DNA of 64,000 nucleotides from Saprospiraceae bacterium (lineage in GTDB: Bacteria; Bacteroidota; Bacteroidia; Chitinophagales; Saprospiraceae). A program made the translations under genes and the position numbers. The notes beneath the pieces are model-generated. The model was given only the letters and a program-made list of their open reading frames with translations, had not been told where the DNA came from and did no database searches. Below, piece after piece: positions 42,422-51,820 of the stretch. Numbering within the stretch: the stretch's first letter is position 1; each line of letters begins with the position of its first letter. The stretch covers positions 124,001 through 188,000 of the forward strand of contig JAHDGU010000005.1 of NCBI GenBank assembly GCA_020627535.1, read 5' to 3'.

Positions 42422-44551
42422 TCACCATCGCGCACGGCTGCCGCGCACATCATAGTGGGTGAAGGTGTTGTAGTGACCAAGGCCTCCTTGTTTCATCTTT
42501 CCTTGCTCGATGAGCTTAGCCACTGTGGCTTGCACGGTCTTATTGGAGTGGCCAGAGACGACGAAGTCGGCTGCCTGGGCGAGTAGATGTTTGGAGCCCG
42601 GTTTGCCTTTGACGCTCGCATTATGAGCAGGAGAGCGATATCCGGAGTTGATCCTGATGGGACTTCCTCCTAGCTCTGATCTCAAGATCTCAAGATTGTC
42701 CATCAAGCTCTGTAGGTTGCCATAGTACTCTTCTGGGACAGGTGTGCCGTCTTTGGAGTGAAATTCTGATAGACTGAAGTTGGCCGTGCCTGGTTCAGTT
42801 TTTGACAGATTCCCACTTTCCTGTTGCGAAGACTCCTCTTCCTTGCTTTGCTCGCTGGTTTGAGGAGCCTCGGCGGATGGCTGATTTTCCATGCCAAGAT
42901 CATATCGCTCGCGTACCTTTCCTGCGGCTTCTGCCTTGGTGACTGTGCCGTCTTTGTTACTGTCGAGTCCTGAGTTCATAGCGTAGGCTCGACTACCTCG
43001 AGACCAAAGGACGTAGGAGTTGGGCTTGCCGATCGCTCTAGGCCATAGTATTGCCATATAGACATCTTCGAGGCTATTCAGCTGGCCAAACTGCTGAAAA
43101 TATGCCAAGACATAATCCAATTGCTTCTCGGCAGTCATCTTCGCTAGATCCGAGGTGGAAGTACCGAGGCTACGAGCTGTGGATGGCATAAACTGTATGA
43201 GGCCGGTCGCTCCAGAGCCTGCTGCATTTTTGATGCTGGGACTGAAAGTGCCGCCCGACTCAAAGTGCATTGCCGCCATCAGGTAATTTGGGTTGACACC
43301 CAATGTAGCAGCGATTCTTTGCACCTTCAGAGCAAATTCTGGACTGACCTTGTCGCTGTAGATGAGGCTGCTCTCGCTTTCCGTCTGAGGTGTTTCTTGT
43401 TCTGTATTTTGCGTTTTGTCCGTGGAGTCGCTCTCAGATGATTGTGCATTTTGGCCTTGACTTGGGATAGTGATCGTCTGTCCGATGCTGATCAGATTGG
43501 GATTGGATATGGAAGGATTCTCAGCAAGAAGATCTTGGAGAGAGATCCCATTTGCATTGGCGATGCCGTTCATGGTGTCTCCTGCTTTGACCTTGTACGC
43601 TTGACTGACTGCCGCTGAGCCTTTGACGAGAGCGTTCCAAGTATTGCGATTGACCTCTACAAGTCCATCACTGAATCCTATCACCCTCTGCTGAAAGCTC
43701 GAGATGGCAGCGATTGTCAGTGGCCCGACATCTCCATCTTCCACCAGTCTTGCACCATTGGCATTGAGCAGTTTTTGGACTGCGATTACATCCTCATAGT
43801 TGTTCTTCCCTCCCTTACCGACACTAGCCTGGAGTTGCATGCCCGAGCTAGATGCTCCAGAGGATGGACTTGAGTTTCCTTGCTTGTCGGCTATGTCTTG
43901 CTGTACGCCTTCATCATCTAAGCCGTCCAAGATGACAAAGCCGTCATCTCCTTTCTTCATGCGGAGAAGCTCGGAGGTCTTGAGACCAAATGTCATCTGG
44001 AAGTGCGGTTTGTCCACAAAGCTGCGCCAGTCTCCGCCCCACTCAAAGCCTAGGCTCTTCCCGAGATTGGCAATGCGATTCCAGTTGGGGTTATTCCATA
44101 GGGCTTGACCATCTTTGATCTCGACGACGTCGACTGCCATGCCATAGTTATGATAGCTATAGCCTCCCCCGACCATAGATGCGCCTCTTTCTTTGAGTCT
44201 ATCCTGCTCAGCAAATGATCTGAAGCCACCACTCGGAGGTACTCTGAGCTTGATGCCTAGCTCATGGTCTGCGCGATTGATAAATTCACGCGCCTTGGGG
44301 AGTACCGCTGGATGCATACCTGCTAGTCGCCTGTTGCTATGCGAGTCCCATGTGTCCATAGTAGCATAGCCCTGCACTTTTTCATCTGCGGCACTCTCGC
44401 CACTTTGTTGGCTAAATAACTCTGCTTCTTGGTTGAAGCCAATTTCTGGAGGTAGCAATGAAGATTGGCCTTCTTGATTCTGCTCATTAAGATTATCAGC
44501 ATTCGCTACTGCTTGACGCTGTACAGGTCTCTGCTGATCTTTGAGTGCCAT
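42422..44551 (-). CDS. Multidomain peptidoglycan hydrolase (M15, PG-binding, LysM, transglycosylase, M15A)
   Basis: 709 residues without a signal peptide; the N-terminus is polar and Gln-rich. In order: a VanY/M15 L,D-peptidase domain (about 80-185; SYHNYGMAVDVVEI, KPHFQMTFG), a peptidoglycan-binding domain (about 235-310; VQKLLNANG...EDGDVGPLTIAAISSFQ), LysM (about 318-363; VKAGDTMNGIANANGIS), a lytic-transglycosylase domain (about 395-555; AAMHFESGGTFSPSIKNAAG, GLIQFMPSTARSLG) with an EF-hand-like DSNKDGTVTKAE, and an M15A peptidase (about 595-709; INSGYRSPAHNASV, HLLAQAADFVV). Such stacks are seen in phage or secretion-system lysins; the export route is unclear. Confidence 0.85.
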   Translation of the reverse strand: MALKDQQRPVQRQAVANADNLNEQNQEGQSSLLPPEIGFNQEAELFSQQSGESAADEKVQGYATMDTWDSHSNRRLAGMHPAVLPKAREFINRADHELGIKLRVPPSGGFRSFAEQDRLKERGASMVGGGYSYHNYGMAVDVVEIKDGQALWNNPNWNRIANLGKSLGFEWGGDWRSFVDKPHFQMTFGLKTSELLRMKKGDDGFVILDGLDDEGVQQDIADKQGNSSPSSGASSSGMQLQASVGKGGKNNYEDVIAVQKLLNANGARLVEDGDVGPLTIAAISSFQQRVIGFSDGLVEVNRNTWNALVKGSAAVSQAYKVKAGDTMNGIANANGISLQDLLAENPSISNPNLISIGQTITIPSQGQNAQSSESDSTDKTQNTEQETPQTESESSLIYSDKVSPEFALKVQRIAATLGVNPNYLMAAMHFESGGTFSPSIKNAAGSGATGLIQFMPSTARSLGTSTSDLAKMTAEKQLDYVLAYFQQFGQLNSLEDVYMAILWPRAIGKPNSYVLWSRGSRAYAMNSGLDSNKDGTVTKAEAAGKVRERYDLGMENQPSAEAPQTSEQSKEEESSQQESGNLSKTEPGTANFSLSEFHSKDGTPVPEEYYGNLQSLMDNLEILRSELGGSPIRINSGYRSPAHNASVKGKPGSKHLLAQAADFVVSGHSNKTVQATVAKLIEQGKMKQGGLGHYNTFTHYDVRGSRARW

Positions 44552-44671
44552 GGATTGCCCTTATTCGGTTTCAGTCTCAATCAAGATAGGCATTTGCCCT
44601 CAAAAACCGCCGTACTGATATCAAATAGTTTGGACTGCTACTGGCGAATCTGTATAGTAAAACAGAATTAT

Positions 44672-46015
44672 TTATGGAAACTTGAGCCTGAGTGTTTCTT
44701 TGGTCTCAAGCAAGACTTGAATCAAGCCTTTATCCGTCTTCACATCTGCGATTTTTACCTGGAGTGATTGACTATCCCAGTCCAGAGGACTCTCTGATGA
44801 TGACTTGGTTGCCCACTCACGGACCATTTTGTTGTACTCATCGAGCCACTCCCAGATCATGGCATTGAGTCCTTTCTCCACCTCATTCTTGATCTTCGTC
44901 TTCGCCAAGGAGAGGCCTGCTCTCTTGAAAAGTCCTTTGATCTTCGTCTTGAGCTCAAAGTCCTTGAGCACGATCTCATTGCGAGAAGGACTATACTCAG
45001 GCTCCACTTCAAAGTGCAGTGGACCTTCTAGATATCCTTTGGATTCAGAGACAAAGCGGAGTTTCCCGTCCTGTGCGGTCAGGCGTGACTGTGTCAGCGT
45101 GAAGATCTTGTCCGAGCTCACCTCGATAGGGTTGTGTTCCAGATACTCTCGCATCATGTCTTGGACATCGTATTCTCTGATCGAGAAGATCACCCGGCCT
45201 TTGAGACGCTCTGTATCATATGCCACGCGCTGATAGCTGAGGGTGTCTAGATCCTGATGATGGAGAGCGCTGTCGCGCAAATGAAGCGCTGCTCTCAATG
45301 CCATCTGTAGTCCGATGTCAGTGCCATTATCCGAAAACTCTGCGACCTCAAGTGCTTTGGGTACGATATTGATCCACCTCCCTTCAAACTCATATTGCAA
45401 TTCTTGGACGATGCGATCCTGTAAGCTTCGGACTTCTTTGGGAAGATCTACATTTTGGCGCAAGCCGTCATCTACGATCGACTCAAGATCTGACCTGATA
45501 CGTCGGATGATATAGTCTGCCAGTCGCTCAGCCGATATATTGATGAATCCTATCTTGAGTTTAGGTTTGTCCAGCCACTCATGATCCAGTAATCTTGATC
45601 TTGTCTGCAACTTCCAGTCAGCTCCGATCTCGATGTCAGACTGAAGTTCTACCACAAGTTGTCCATTGGCATTGACCTTAGCGATCCCGAGATCACCGTC
45701 AACCAGGATCTTCAGAGGAAGTTTCAATCCGATTTGTCGACCTTCTGCGGATACCGTAGGTTCTCCGAGGCTCTTGACGATATAGTTGAGCGCATACTCG
45801 TCATAGACACCTTCGGCAATGGTGTCTTTCAGCAGCAAACCGATGCCTTTGGACAGTTCATCTTTGGCACTGATCGCTTGTGCCTGGATCAGGATCTGCG
45901 ACTCCTCATTGCTGATTCTCGCATCGATATTGTCAAGGGTACTACGACTCACACCACAGCTGCTTAGGATCAGGATGATGAACACGCTGGCAACAGATAA
46001 TCTATGATTGGCCAT
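44672..46015 (-). CDS. DUF4403 family lipoprotein
   Basis: Start ATG 46015 gives 447 residues with lipobox ILSSC; an upstream in-frame ATG at 46051 would overlap the ligase stop. The whole length fits DUF4403, a tubular-lipid-binding-type beta-rich fold of unknown role: KLPLKILVDGDLGIAKVNANGQLVVELQSDIEIG, LSAERLADYIIRR-type helices and FELKTKIKGLFKRAG. The likely location is the outer membrane, periplasmic side. Confidence 0.8.
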   Translation of the reverse strand: MANHRLSVASVFIILILSSCGVSRSTLDNIDARISNEESQILIQAQAISAKDELSKGIGLLLKDTIAEGVYDEYALNYIVKSLGEPTVSAEGRQIGLKLPLKILVDGDLGIAKVNANGQLVVELQSDIEIGADWKLQTRSRLLDHEWLDKPKLKIGFINISAERLADYIIRRIRSDLESIVDDGLRQNVDLPKEVRSLQDRIVQELQYEFEGRWINIVPKALEVAEFSDNGTDIGLQMALRAALHLRDSALHHQDLDTLSYQRVAYDTERLKGRVIFSIREYDVQDMMREYLEHNPIEVSSDKIFTLTQSRLTAQDGKLRFVSESKGYLEGPLHFEVEPEYSPSRNEIVLKDFELKTKIKGLFKRAGLSLAKTKIKNEVEKGLNAMIWEWLDEYNKMVREWATKSSSESPLDWDSQSLQVKIADVKTDKGLIQVLLETKETLRLKFP

Positions 46016-46040
46016 GTGCTTTCCCATATGCTCAAAGATA

Positions 46041-47621
46041 TCACTCGCCAATCAGCTTTTTGAGATTGTCCAAGCTATCGGCTTCTGAAGCTTTCTTGTC
46101 TTTTCTCCATCGCTTGATCCGAGGGAATCTGACAGCTATGCCAGACTTGTGTCGAGACGAGAGATGTATCCCTTCAAATGCCAGCTCGAAGACTAGCTCT
46201 GCTTTGACACGTCGCACAGGCCCAAACCGCTCCAGTGTATTGGCCCTCACGTATCTTGACACCTCGGCAAATTCCTCATCTGTGAGTCCCGAGTAGGCCT
46301 TGGCGAATGTGACCAGCTCACCATCTTGCCATAGACCAAAGGTGTAATCCGTAAAGAGATTGCTCCTGCGTCCATGACCACTCTGGGCATAAGTCATGAC
46401 GGCATCGATGGTGTAAGGATCGACCTTGTATTTCCACCAGTCACCTTTCTTACGCCCGACTTTGTAGTCGGAGTTGAGCATCTTGAGCATGAGACCTTCT
46501 GCCTTTTGGGCTCTGGCGCTTTCGCGCAAATGTGCCGCTGTCTTCCAGCGATCAAATTTCAAGGATGCTGACATTTTCAGCAAGGGATGATTCAAGCCTG
46601 TGATGAGCTCATGCAGCAAACTCCTCCTTTTGGCGTAAGCCTGATCACGGATATCTTGACCATCGTATTCCAAGAGATCATATGCCATGATGATGCAAGG
46701 CACAGCTGAGATCATCTTTTTGCTAGGCTTCTTGCGACCTAGTCGCTTCTGCAGATGATTGAAGTCAAGAGGCAAGTCATCTTGGTAGGCGAGAAGTTCA
46801 CCATCGATCACTGTGCCATCAGGAAGAGCGAGCAACTGCTCAAACTCTGGAAAGGATTCATTGATCAGCTCCTCTCCACGGCTCCAGAGGAACCACTCAC
46901 CGGAGCGCTTGATGAGTTGAGAGCGTATACCGTCCCACTTGTATTCGATTGACCACTCTTCAGGATCGCCTAGTTCTTCCAGCTCTTTTTCGAGAGCGTA
47001 TGCGAGGTAAAAGGGATAGGGCTTGGAGAGGTTTTCGCCAGAGGTGCTACTCTTGATGAGAGCTTGGAGGTCAGTGTCGTAGGGTGACCAATTGCCCATG
47101 AGGCTGTAGGCCATCTCTGCTTCATCCTTGTCAAATGCCTTTGCCAAAGCGCGTGTGAGAAGTTTGGCAGAGACGCCGATCCTGAAACCTCCAGTGATAA
47201 ATTTATTGAAGAGGAATCTTGCATTTTGATCCAGATGAGCCCAGCGATCCAGCACCCATGATTTGATGATCTCTTCGTCTTGTCCTTTGAGATGTAGCAT
47301 CTGACGGAAGTAGTGATCGAGCCCATAATCTTCATATGATGACGGCTCAGGGACCACAAGTGCTATCGTCTCTGCAAGATCTCCACAGATGTGATAGGCA
47401 TCTTCAAAAAGCCACTGCTGTAGTCCAGCTGCTTCCATAGCCCACTGCCTCAGGAGACTGGTAGAGATGAGTCGTCGTGGACGTCTATGGGTAAACAAGG
47501 CCGCCACCCAGATAGCCTCTTGCTTGTCTGCTTGCTGGAAGTAGTCGACAAGAGCTTGTACCTTGGGAATGATTCTAGTCGTGCTGTCGATGCGACGGTA
47601 GAGCTGTACGAAATCCTTCAT
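46041..47621 (-). CDS. ATP-dependent DNA ligase (ligase-exonuclease pair)
   Basis: 526 residues. An N-terminal helical domain (about 1-200), then the adenylation domain with the AMP-accepting Lys in EYKWDGIRSQLI near residue 230, FPEF...DGTVIDGELLAY, EGLMLKMLNSDYKVGRKKGDWWKYK, and an OB-fold ending near 526. This is the ATP-dependent ligase class that is paired with a ligase-associated exonuclease. It starts at an ATGA overlap with the exonuclease stop. The partner helicase and phosphoesterase often seen in such clusters are not in the window. Confidence 0.93.
   Translation of the reverse strand: MKDFVQLYRRIDSTTRIIPKVQALVDYFQQADKQEAIWVAALFTHRRPRRLISTSLLRQWAMEAAGLQQWLFEDAYHICGDLAETIALVVPEPSSYEDYGLDHYFRQMLHLKGQDEEIIKSWVLDRWAHLDQNARFLFNKFITGGFRIGVSAKLLTRALAKAFDKDEAEMAYSLMGNWSPYDTDLQALIKSSTSGENLSKPYPFYLAYALEKELEELGDPEEWSIEYKWDGIRSQLIKRSGEWFLWSRGEELINESFPEFEQLLALPDGTVIDGELLAYQDDLPLDFNHLQKRLGRKKPSKKMISAVPCIIMAYDLLEYDGQDIRDQAYAKRRSLLHELITGLNHPLLKMSASLKFDRWKTAAHLRESARAQKAEGLMLKMLNSDYKVGRKKGDWWKYKVDPYTIDAVMTYAQSGHGRRSNLFTDYTFGLWQDGELVTFAKAYSGLTDEEFAEVSRYVRANTLERFGPVRRVKAELVFELAFEGIHLSSRHKSGIAVRFPRIKRWRKDKKASEADSLDNLKKLIGE
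46516..46531 (+). repeat. Iterated hairpin GCGC-TTTC-GCGC-AAAT
   Basis: Antisense within the DNA ligase gene, over codons HLRESA. Confidence 0.7.
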
Positions 47622-48628
47622 TCGCTGCGCTCGATATTGAGTTTGAAGTCGATGGCTTTGAGGCCATTTTCTCGCAAGTAGCGCGCATAGATTTCGGTAT
47701 ATCCATGCACAGGATAGACATGTGAGGCACCAGTCGCTACGACAGTCTCATTGAGTGCTTTCCAGTCCACATGATCACTCAGGACAAAACCGCGATCATA
47801 GGACCTTCGACGACGAATACCTCTCAGAGCCATCCAACCTGAGGCCATAGCTTCCTCCTTTTTCTTGATACCGCTGATCATCTTGGAATCAGCGATGCCT
47901 GGTGGAGCCACGATGATACCTGATCCATCGATGCTCTTGGGTGATCTGCCATCGAGTCGCTCCCAGTTTGGAAAGCTCACGCCATGACGGAGATAAATTT
48001 CATTGATGTCGGCCACTGTGTAGTGGCAGTAGATCGGCCCGATCGCATCATCAAGTCCGGATAGGACTCTCTGTGCTTTGCCGAGGGAGTAGGCGTAGAT
48101 CACGGTCAATATCCCTTCAGCGGCGTTGCCTCGCCACCATTCATTGATCTCTTCAAAGACTTGGACCTGAGGACGCCAGTTGAAAACAGGCAAGGCAAAG
48201 GTGGTCTCGGTGACAAAGTGATCGCATAGGATGGGAGCAAAGCGACCTGAGATGCCGTCATTCTCTACCTTGTAGTCACCAGTGATGACCCATCGTTCTT
48301 GTCCATCGGTGATCAACACCTGTGCCGAGCCAAGCACATGTCCTGCGGGGTAAAATTCGAATCGCACACCGTTTCTTTCAAAGCCAGAACCATACTCATA
48401 TGTGTTGATATCAATACCTTCTTTGATCCTGTAGCGCATAATATCGGCTGTCGCTGGCGTAGCGTAGTAGTGGATAGATCCCGCTCGAGCGTGATCACTG
48501 TGACCGTGTGTGATGATCGCGTGCTCCGCGCCATAGTGGGGATCAATGTAGACATCTGCCTTGGGACAATAGGCTCCTCTTGGAGTCGATATGACGAGTG
48601 GCTGCTTGATGATATGAAGGTAAACCAA
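47618..48628 (-). CDS. Ligase-associated DNA exonuclease (metallo-beta-lactamase fold)
   Basis: 336 residues with a beta-lactamase/beta-CASP fold: ITHGHSDHARAGS metal motif near residues 38-48, YPAGHVLGSAQVLI, and WVITGDYKVENDG. This matches the exonuclease coded beside ATP-dependent ligases, thought to process DNA ends before sealing. No ATG fits: TTG 48628 directly follows a stop codon and is the likely start. It is the first gene of the pair. Confidence 0.9.
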   Translation of the reverse strand: MVYLHIIKQPLVISTPRGAYCPKADVYIDPHYGAEHAIITHGHSDHARAGSIHYYATPATADIMRYRIKEGIDINTYEYGSGFERNGVRFEFYPAGHVLGSAQVLITDGQERWVITGDYKVENDGISGRFAPILCDHFVTETTFALPVFNWRPQVQVFEEINEWWRGNAAEGILTVIYAYSLGKAQRVLSGLDDAIGPIYCHYTVADINEIYLRHGVSFPNWERLDGRSPKSIDGSGIIVAPPGIADSKMISGIKKKEEAMASGWMALRGIRRRRSYDRGFVLSDHVDWKALNETVVATGASHVYPVHGYTEIYARYLRENGLKAIDFKLNIERSE

Positions 48629-48693
48629 TCAAGAGCCAATGGGTTGCTCGTCCTCTTCAAAAGCTTCTAGAGATTCATATCTTAAAGCCTTCA

Positions 48694-49344
48694 ATGAGAG
48701 CAAATGATCTTCTGAGAGTTTTCGGAATCCTCCTATCGGTCTGTTTGTCGACGATGATCACGGCGCAGTCAGAGTGGCACTCTTGGTCCTCTGTCACCCT
48801 TAAGCACAAGCCGTCGGACAAGATGACCTTGCAGTTTAAACCAATTTTCCGCACAACGCAAAACTTCAATCGAGCGGATAATCTCAGCTTCGATGCTATT
48901 ATCTCTTACAAGATCAATGACAAGTGGTCAGCGGGATTTCTCGAGAGATATTGGATCATGTTTGACCGCACTGATCGCAACTTCTTTTTCTTTGATCTTA
49001 AGTACAGTGAGCCCATTCCAGGCCTGTCTCTCAAGTCGTACAGTCGTTGGCGATTGCACTGGGCACAAGATCTTCAAGACGTTGTAGACGGTGACTTTTT
49101 CCGCTGGGAGATCGGGCTTTCGCCCAAATGGGATAAAAAATACGAGCCGTACTTCGCGGCAGATGCCTTTTATCGCCTCGATAATGACCCAGGATTGCAA
49201 CGGATCAGATGGCAAGTCGGCTGTAAGTGGAAATTTGCTCCTGATTGGTTGTTGCAAGTGGCTTATTGGAGAGAAGATCTGACTAATGTAGACGGTGATG
49301 GAGACCTGCACATTCCGACAATTAACTTGGTGAGAACGCTCTGA
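48694..49344 (+). CDS. DUF2490 family outer-membrane-type protein
   Basis: 216 residues with a signal peptide (FGILLSVCLSTMITAQ). The strands WSSVTLKHKPSDKMTLQFKP, WSAGFLERYW and FRWEIGLSPKWDKK follow the DUF2490 pattern; it ends in a terminal-strand-like INLVRTL. Function unknown; it is a distant relative of 11004-11714. It carries a hairpin motif at 49114. Confidence 0.75.
   Translation: MRANDLLRVFGILLSVCLSTMITAQSEWHSWSSVTLKHKPSDKMTLQFKPIFRTTQNFNRADNLSFDAIISYKINDKWSAGFLERYWIMFDRTDRNFFFFDLKYSEPIPGLSLKSYSRWRLHWAQDLQDVVDGDFFRWEIGLSPKWDKKYEPYFAADAFYRLDNDPGLQRIRWQVGCKWKFAPDWLLQVAYWREDLTNVDGDGDLHIPTINLVRTL
49114..49129 (+). repeat. Iterated hairpin GGGC-TTTC-GCCC-AAAT
   Basis: Within the second DUF2490 gene, over codons GLSPKW. 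Confidence 0.7.
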
Positions 49345-49493
49345 GCACAGGTCACTGATCCAATGCTCGATAGACTGATTGATTGATGGCCTAGCTGACT
49401 TGCACTCATGATCCACTTCTTCGTGTCAAATTGACACCTCCAGATTGCTGACCCTCAGTAATTTTACATATAGAACCAAACCACATCTAAGAC

Positions 49494-51098
49494 ATGAATT
49501 CTGTTGGCAAAAAGAATCCTTCTTTTTCATCTTCTGATATTGGCATCAAGGATGTCAAGTGCAACTGGAATCTATCACCCGCGGCACTCATAGAAAAGAC
49601 AATTGCTCTAGGACAAGGCAAGCTTACTGCCACTGGGGCACTAAGCATTGATACCGGAAAGTTCACTGGGCGCTCACCCAAGGACAGATTTATCGTTCAA
49701 GATGACTTCACCGACGAGCACGTGCACTGGTCGGAGATTAATCAGTCGATAAGTCCTGAGCACTATCAGCAACTCAAGACGAAGGTGCTGGCTCACCTCA
49801 ATGCTCAAGAAGAAATATACATTAGAGACGCCTATGCTTGCGCACATACCAAGTACCAGCTCAATATCAGAGTCGTCACAGAATACCCATGGCAAAATCT
49901 CTTTGCCTACAACATGTTTCTCCGACCGGATAGCAGTTCCATTCAGGCTTTTGAGCATGACTGGTTGATTCTGGCCGCGCCGGGATGTAAAGCTGACCCA
50001 GCGAAAGATGGCACTCGCCAAGACAACTTCGCTGTGATCAACTTCGGAGAAAAAACCATCCTCATCGGCGGTACTGCCTATACAGGTGAAATCAAAAAAG
50101 GAATTTTCTCTGTGCTCAATGCCACGCTGCCCACAGAGTACGGAGTTCTGTCTATGCACTGTTCAGCCAATGTAGGCCGCAAAGGTGATACTGCACTTTT
50201 CTTTGGTCTGAGCGGTACTGGTAAGACCACCTTATCCACTGACCCTGAGCGTAAGCTTATCGGTGATGATGAGCACGGCTGGTCCAGTGCCAATGTCTTC
50301 AACTTTGAGGGTGGTTGCTATGCCAAGACGATCAATCTGAGCGAAGGCAAAGAGCCAGATATCTGGAGGGCGATCAAGTTTGGTGCAATGGTTGAGAATA
50401 TTGGCTACAAGGATGAAGCCTCTAGAGTACCAGACTATGAAGACGACAGCAAGACGCAAAATACACGTGTCAGCTACCCGATAGATCACATTGATAACAT
50501 TGTCTACAATTCACGTGGAGATATCCCTGAGAACATCTTTTTCTTGACTTGTGATGCCTTTGGTGTGCTACCTCCGATCTCTAAGTTGACCAAAGAACAA
50601 GCCATGTATTATTTCTTGCTTGGTTATACAGCAAAGATTGCTGGCACAGAAGCCGGCATCAATGAGCCACAAGCGACTTTCAGCGCCTGCTTTGGTCTCC
50701 CATTCCTTCCTCTCAATCCGATGACCTATGCTGGCCTTCTCGGTGAAAAGATTGCCAAAGGCAGCCATCGAAAGGACAAGCGCATCAATGTCTGGCTGGT
50801 CAATACTGGCTGGTCAGGTGGACCCTATGGTGTGGGAAATCGAATGGAGCTGACTTTCACGAGATCTATGATCAAGCACGCACTCAATGGCCGTTTAGCT
50901 GATGTAGAGTTTGAGACGGAGCCGTTCTTTGGCCTCAGTATACCGAAGACCTGCCCAGATGTGCCCAATGCTCTTCTCAATCCTAGATATACTTGGAGAA
51001 ATGAAGAAGAGTATGATGTCCAAGCCGCTAAACTCAAGGATCTCTTCAAGGCTAACTATAAGCAATACGAAGCCTTTCATGCGGCGGAGCTGGTGTAA
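49494..51098 (+). CDS. pckA: Phosphoenolpyruvate carboxykinase (ATP)
   Basis: 534 residues, full-length for the ATP-type enzyme that converts oxaloacetate to phosphoenolpyruvate in gluconeogenesis. Motifs: TGRSPKDRFIV, the P-loop GLSGTGKTTLS (near 238-248), DDEHGWS metal site, YPIDHIDN and VNTGWSGGPYGVGNRM. This agrees with a metabolism using amino acids, fumarate and propionyl-type carbon, since tyrosine degradation and a methylmalonyl-CoA mutase are also present. Confidence 0.97.
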   Translation: MNSVGKKNPSFSSSDIGIKDVKCNWNLSPAALIEKTIALGQGKLTATGALSIDTGKFTGRSPKDRFIVQDDFTDEHVHWSEINQSISPEHYQQLKTKVLAHLNAQEEIYIRDAYACAHTKYQLNIRVVTEYPWQNLFAYNMFLRPDSSSIQAFEHDWLILAAPGCKADPAKDGTRQDNFAVINFGEKTILIGGTAYTGEIKKGIFSVLNATLPTEYGVLSMHCSANVGRKGDTALFFGLSGTGKTTLSTDPERKLIGDDEHGWSSANVFNFEGGCYAKTINLSEGKEPDIWRAIKFGAMVENIGYKDEASRVPDYEDDSKTQNTRVSYPIDHIDNIVYNSRGDIPENIFFLTCDAFGVLPPISKLTKEQAMYYFLLGYTAKIAGTEAGINEPQATFSACFGLPFLPLNPMTYAGLLGEKIAKGSHRKDKRINVWLVNTGWSGGPYGVGNRMELTFTRSMIKHALNGRLADVEFETEPFFGLSIPKTCPDVPNALLNPRYTWRNEEEYDVQAAKLKDLFKANYKQYEAFHAAELV

Positions 51099-51230
51099 TA
51101 CCTCCGCTTGTGTCTGAGATCTTCATTTGTCCTTAACAATTTTCTAAAGTCTGTTAGGGAAGTGATAATGTCGATAAGCATTGTGTGACTTGACGTTCGA
51201 CTTGATGTCAAATCAGTAAAATCGGAAGTT

Positions 51231-51680
51231 ATGAAAACACTTACACGACTATTGACAGCCGCATTGATGATGACTTCTCTCAGTGCGATGAGTGCACAGA
51301 CATCTGTAGAGGAAAGAGTCACTGGGCTCGAACAAAAAGAGATCAAGATGGCAGAAAAAGATGCGCGTAAAGCGGCCAAGTTAGCTGAAAAGGAGGCAAG
51401 GAAAGCTGAGAAGTTGAAAGCGAAAGAAGCTCGCAAAGCTGAGAAACTAGCCATAAAAGAGGAAAAAGCAGCAGGGCGGAATCTTCGTAAGTCTGAACAA
51501 GATGCAAGCAAGATGGCTTCAGCAGATGAGCGAGAACTTGCCAAGTCAGAAAGAACTGCCGAAAAAGAGGCACGAATGAATGGCAAGATTCGAGGTAAGT
51601 CTCAAGAGAAGGCTCAAGGAAAAGCTCGATCCGCTGAGGCCAAAAACAAGGCCAAATCAAAAGGGGCGAAGAAAGGCTAA
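51231..51680 (+). CDS. Lysine/alanine-rich secreted coiled-coil protein
   Basis: 149 residues with a signal peptide (LLTAALMMTSLSAMSAQ). The mature part is low-complexity and almost only Lys, Ala, Glu and Arg, in repeats like DARKAAKLAEKEARKAEKL, so a single long basic helix is expected. Function unknown; it may bind nucleic acid or lipopolysaccharide in the envelope. A terminator follows at 51711. Confidence 0.65.
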   Translation: MKTLTRLLTAALMMTSLSAMSAQTSVEERVTGLEQKEIKMAEKDARKAAKLAEKEARKAEKLKAKEARKAEKLAIKEEKAAGRNLRKSEQDASKMASADERELAKSERTAEKEARMNGKIRGKSQEKAQGKARSAEAKNKAKSKGAKKG

Positions 51681-51710
51681 TAGGCTTTCTTGACATAAAA
51701 AATGACTATG

Positions 51711-51744
51711 AGTGCTGCAGTTCATCGGAATTGCGGCACTTTTT
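51711..51744 (+). terminator. Terminator after the Lys/Ala-rich gene
   Basis: AGTGCTGC and GCGGCACT form an eight-base stem with one G-T pair, followed by five T residues. It lies inside a longer open frame leading to hemW, which argues that hemW starts later, at 51821. Confidence 0.75.
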
Positions 51745-51820
51745 ATTTGAGGGATATTTGCTTTGCATCCCAGATCAACATGCCAACGACTCCACTGATC
51801 TTTGTGCCTTAATATCTACC

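Noticed and set aside
44805-45233. A 142-residue open frame antisense to the DUF4403 gene
   Set aside because: A serine-rich shadow of codons on the other strand, with no signal or start context.
51731-51820. Upstream extension of hemW
   Set aside because: It starts within a terminator hairpin; conserved HemW sequence begins at GTG 51821.
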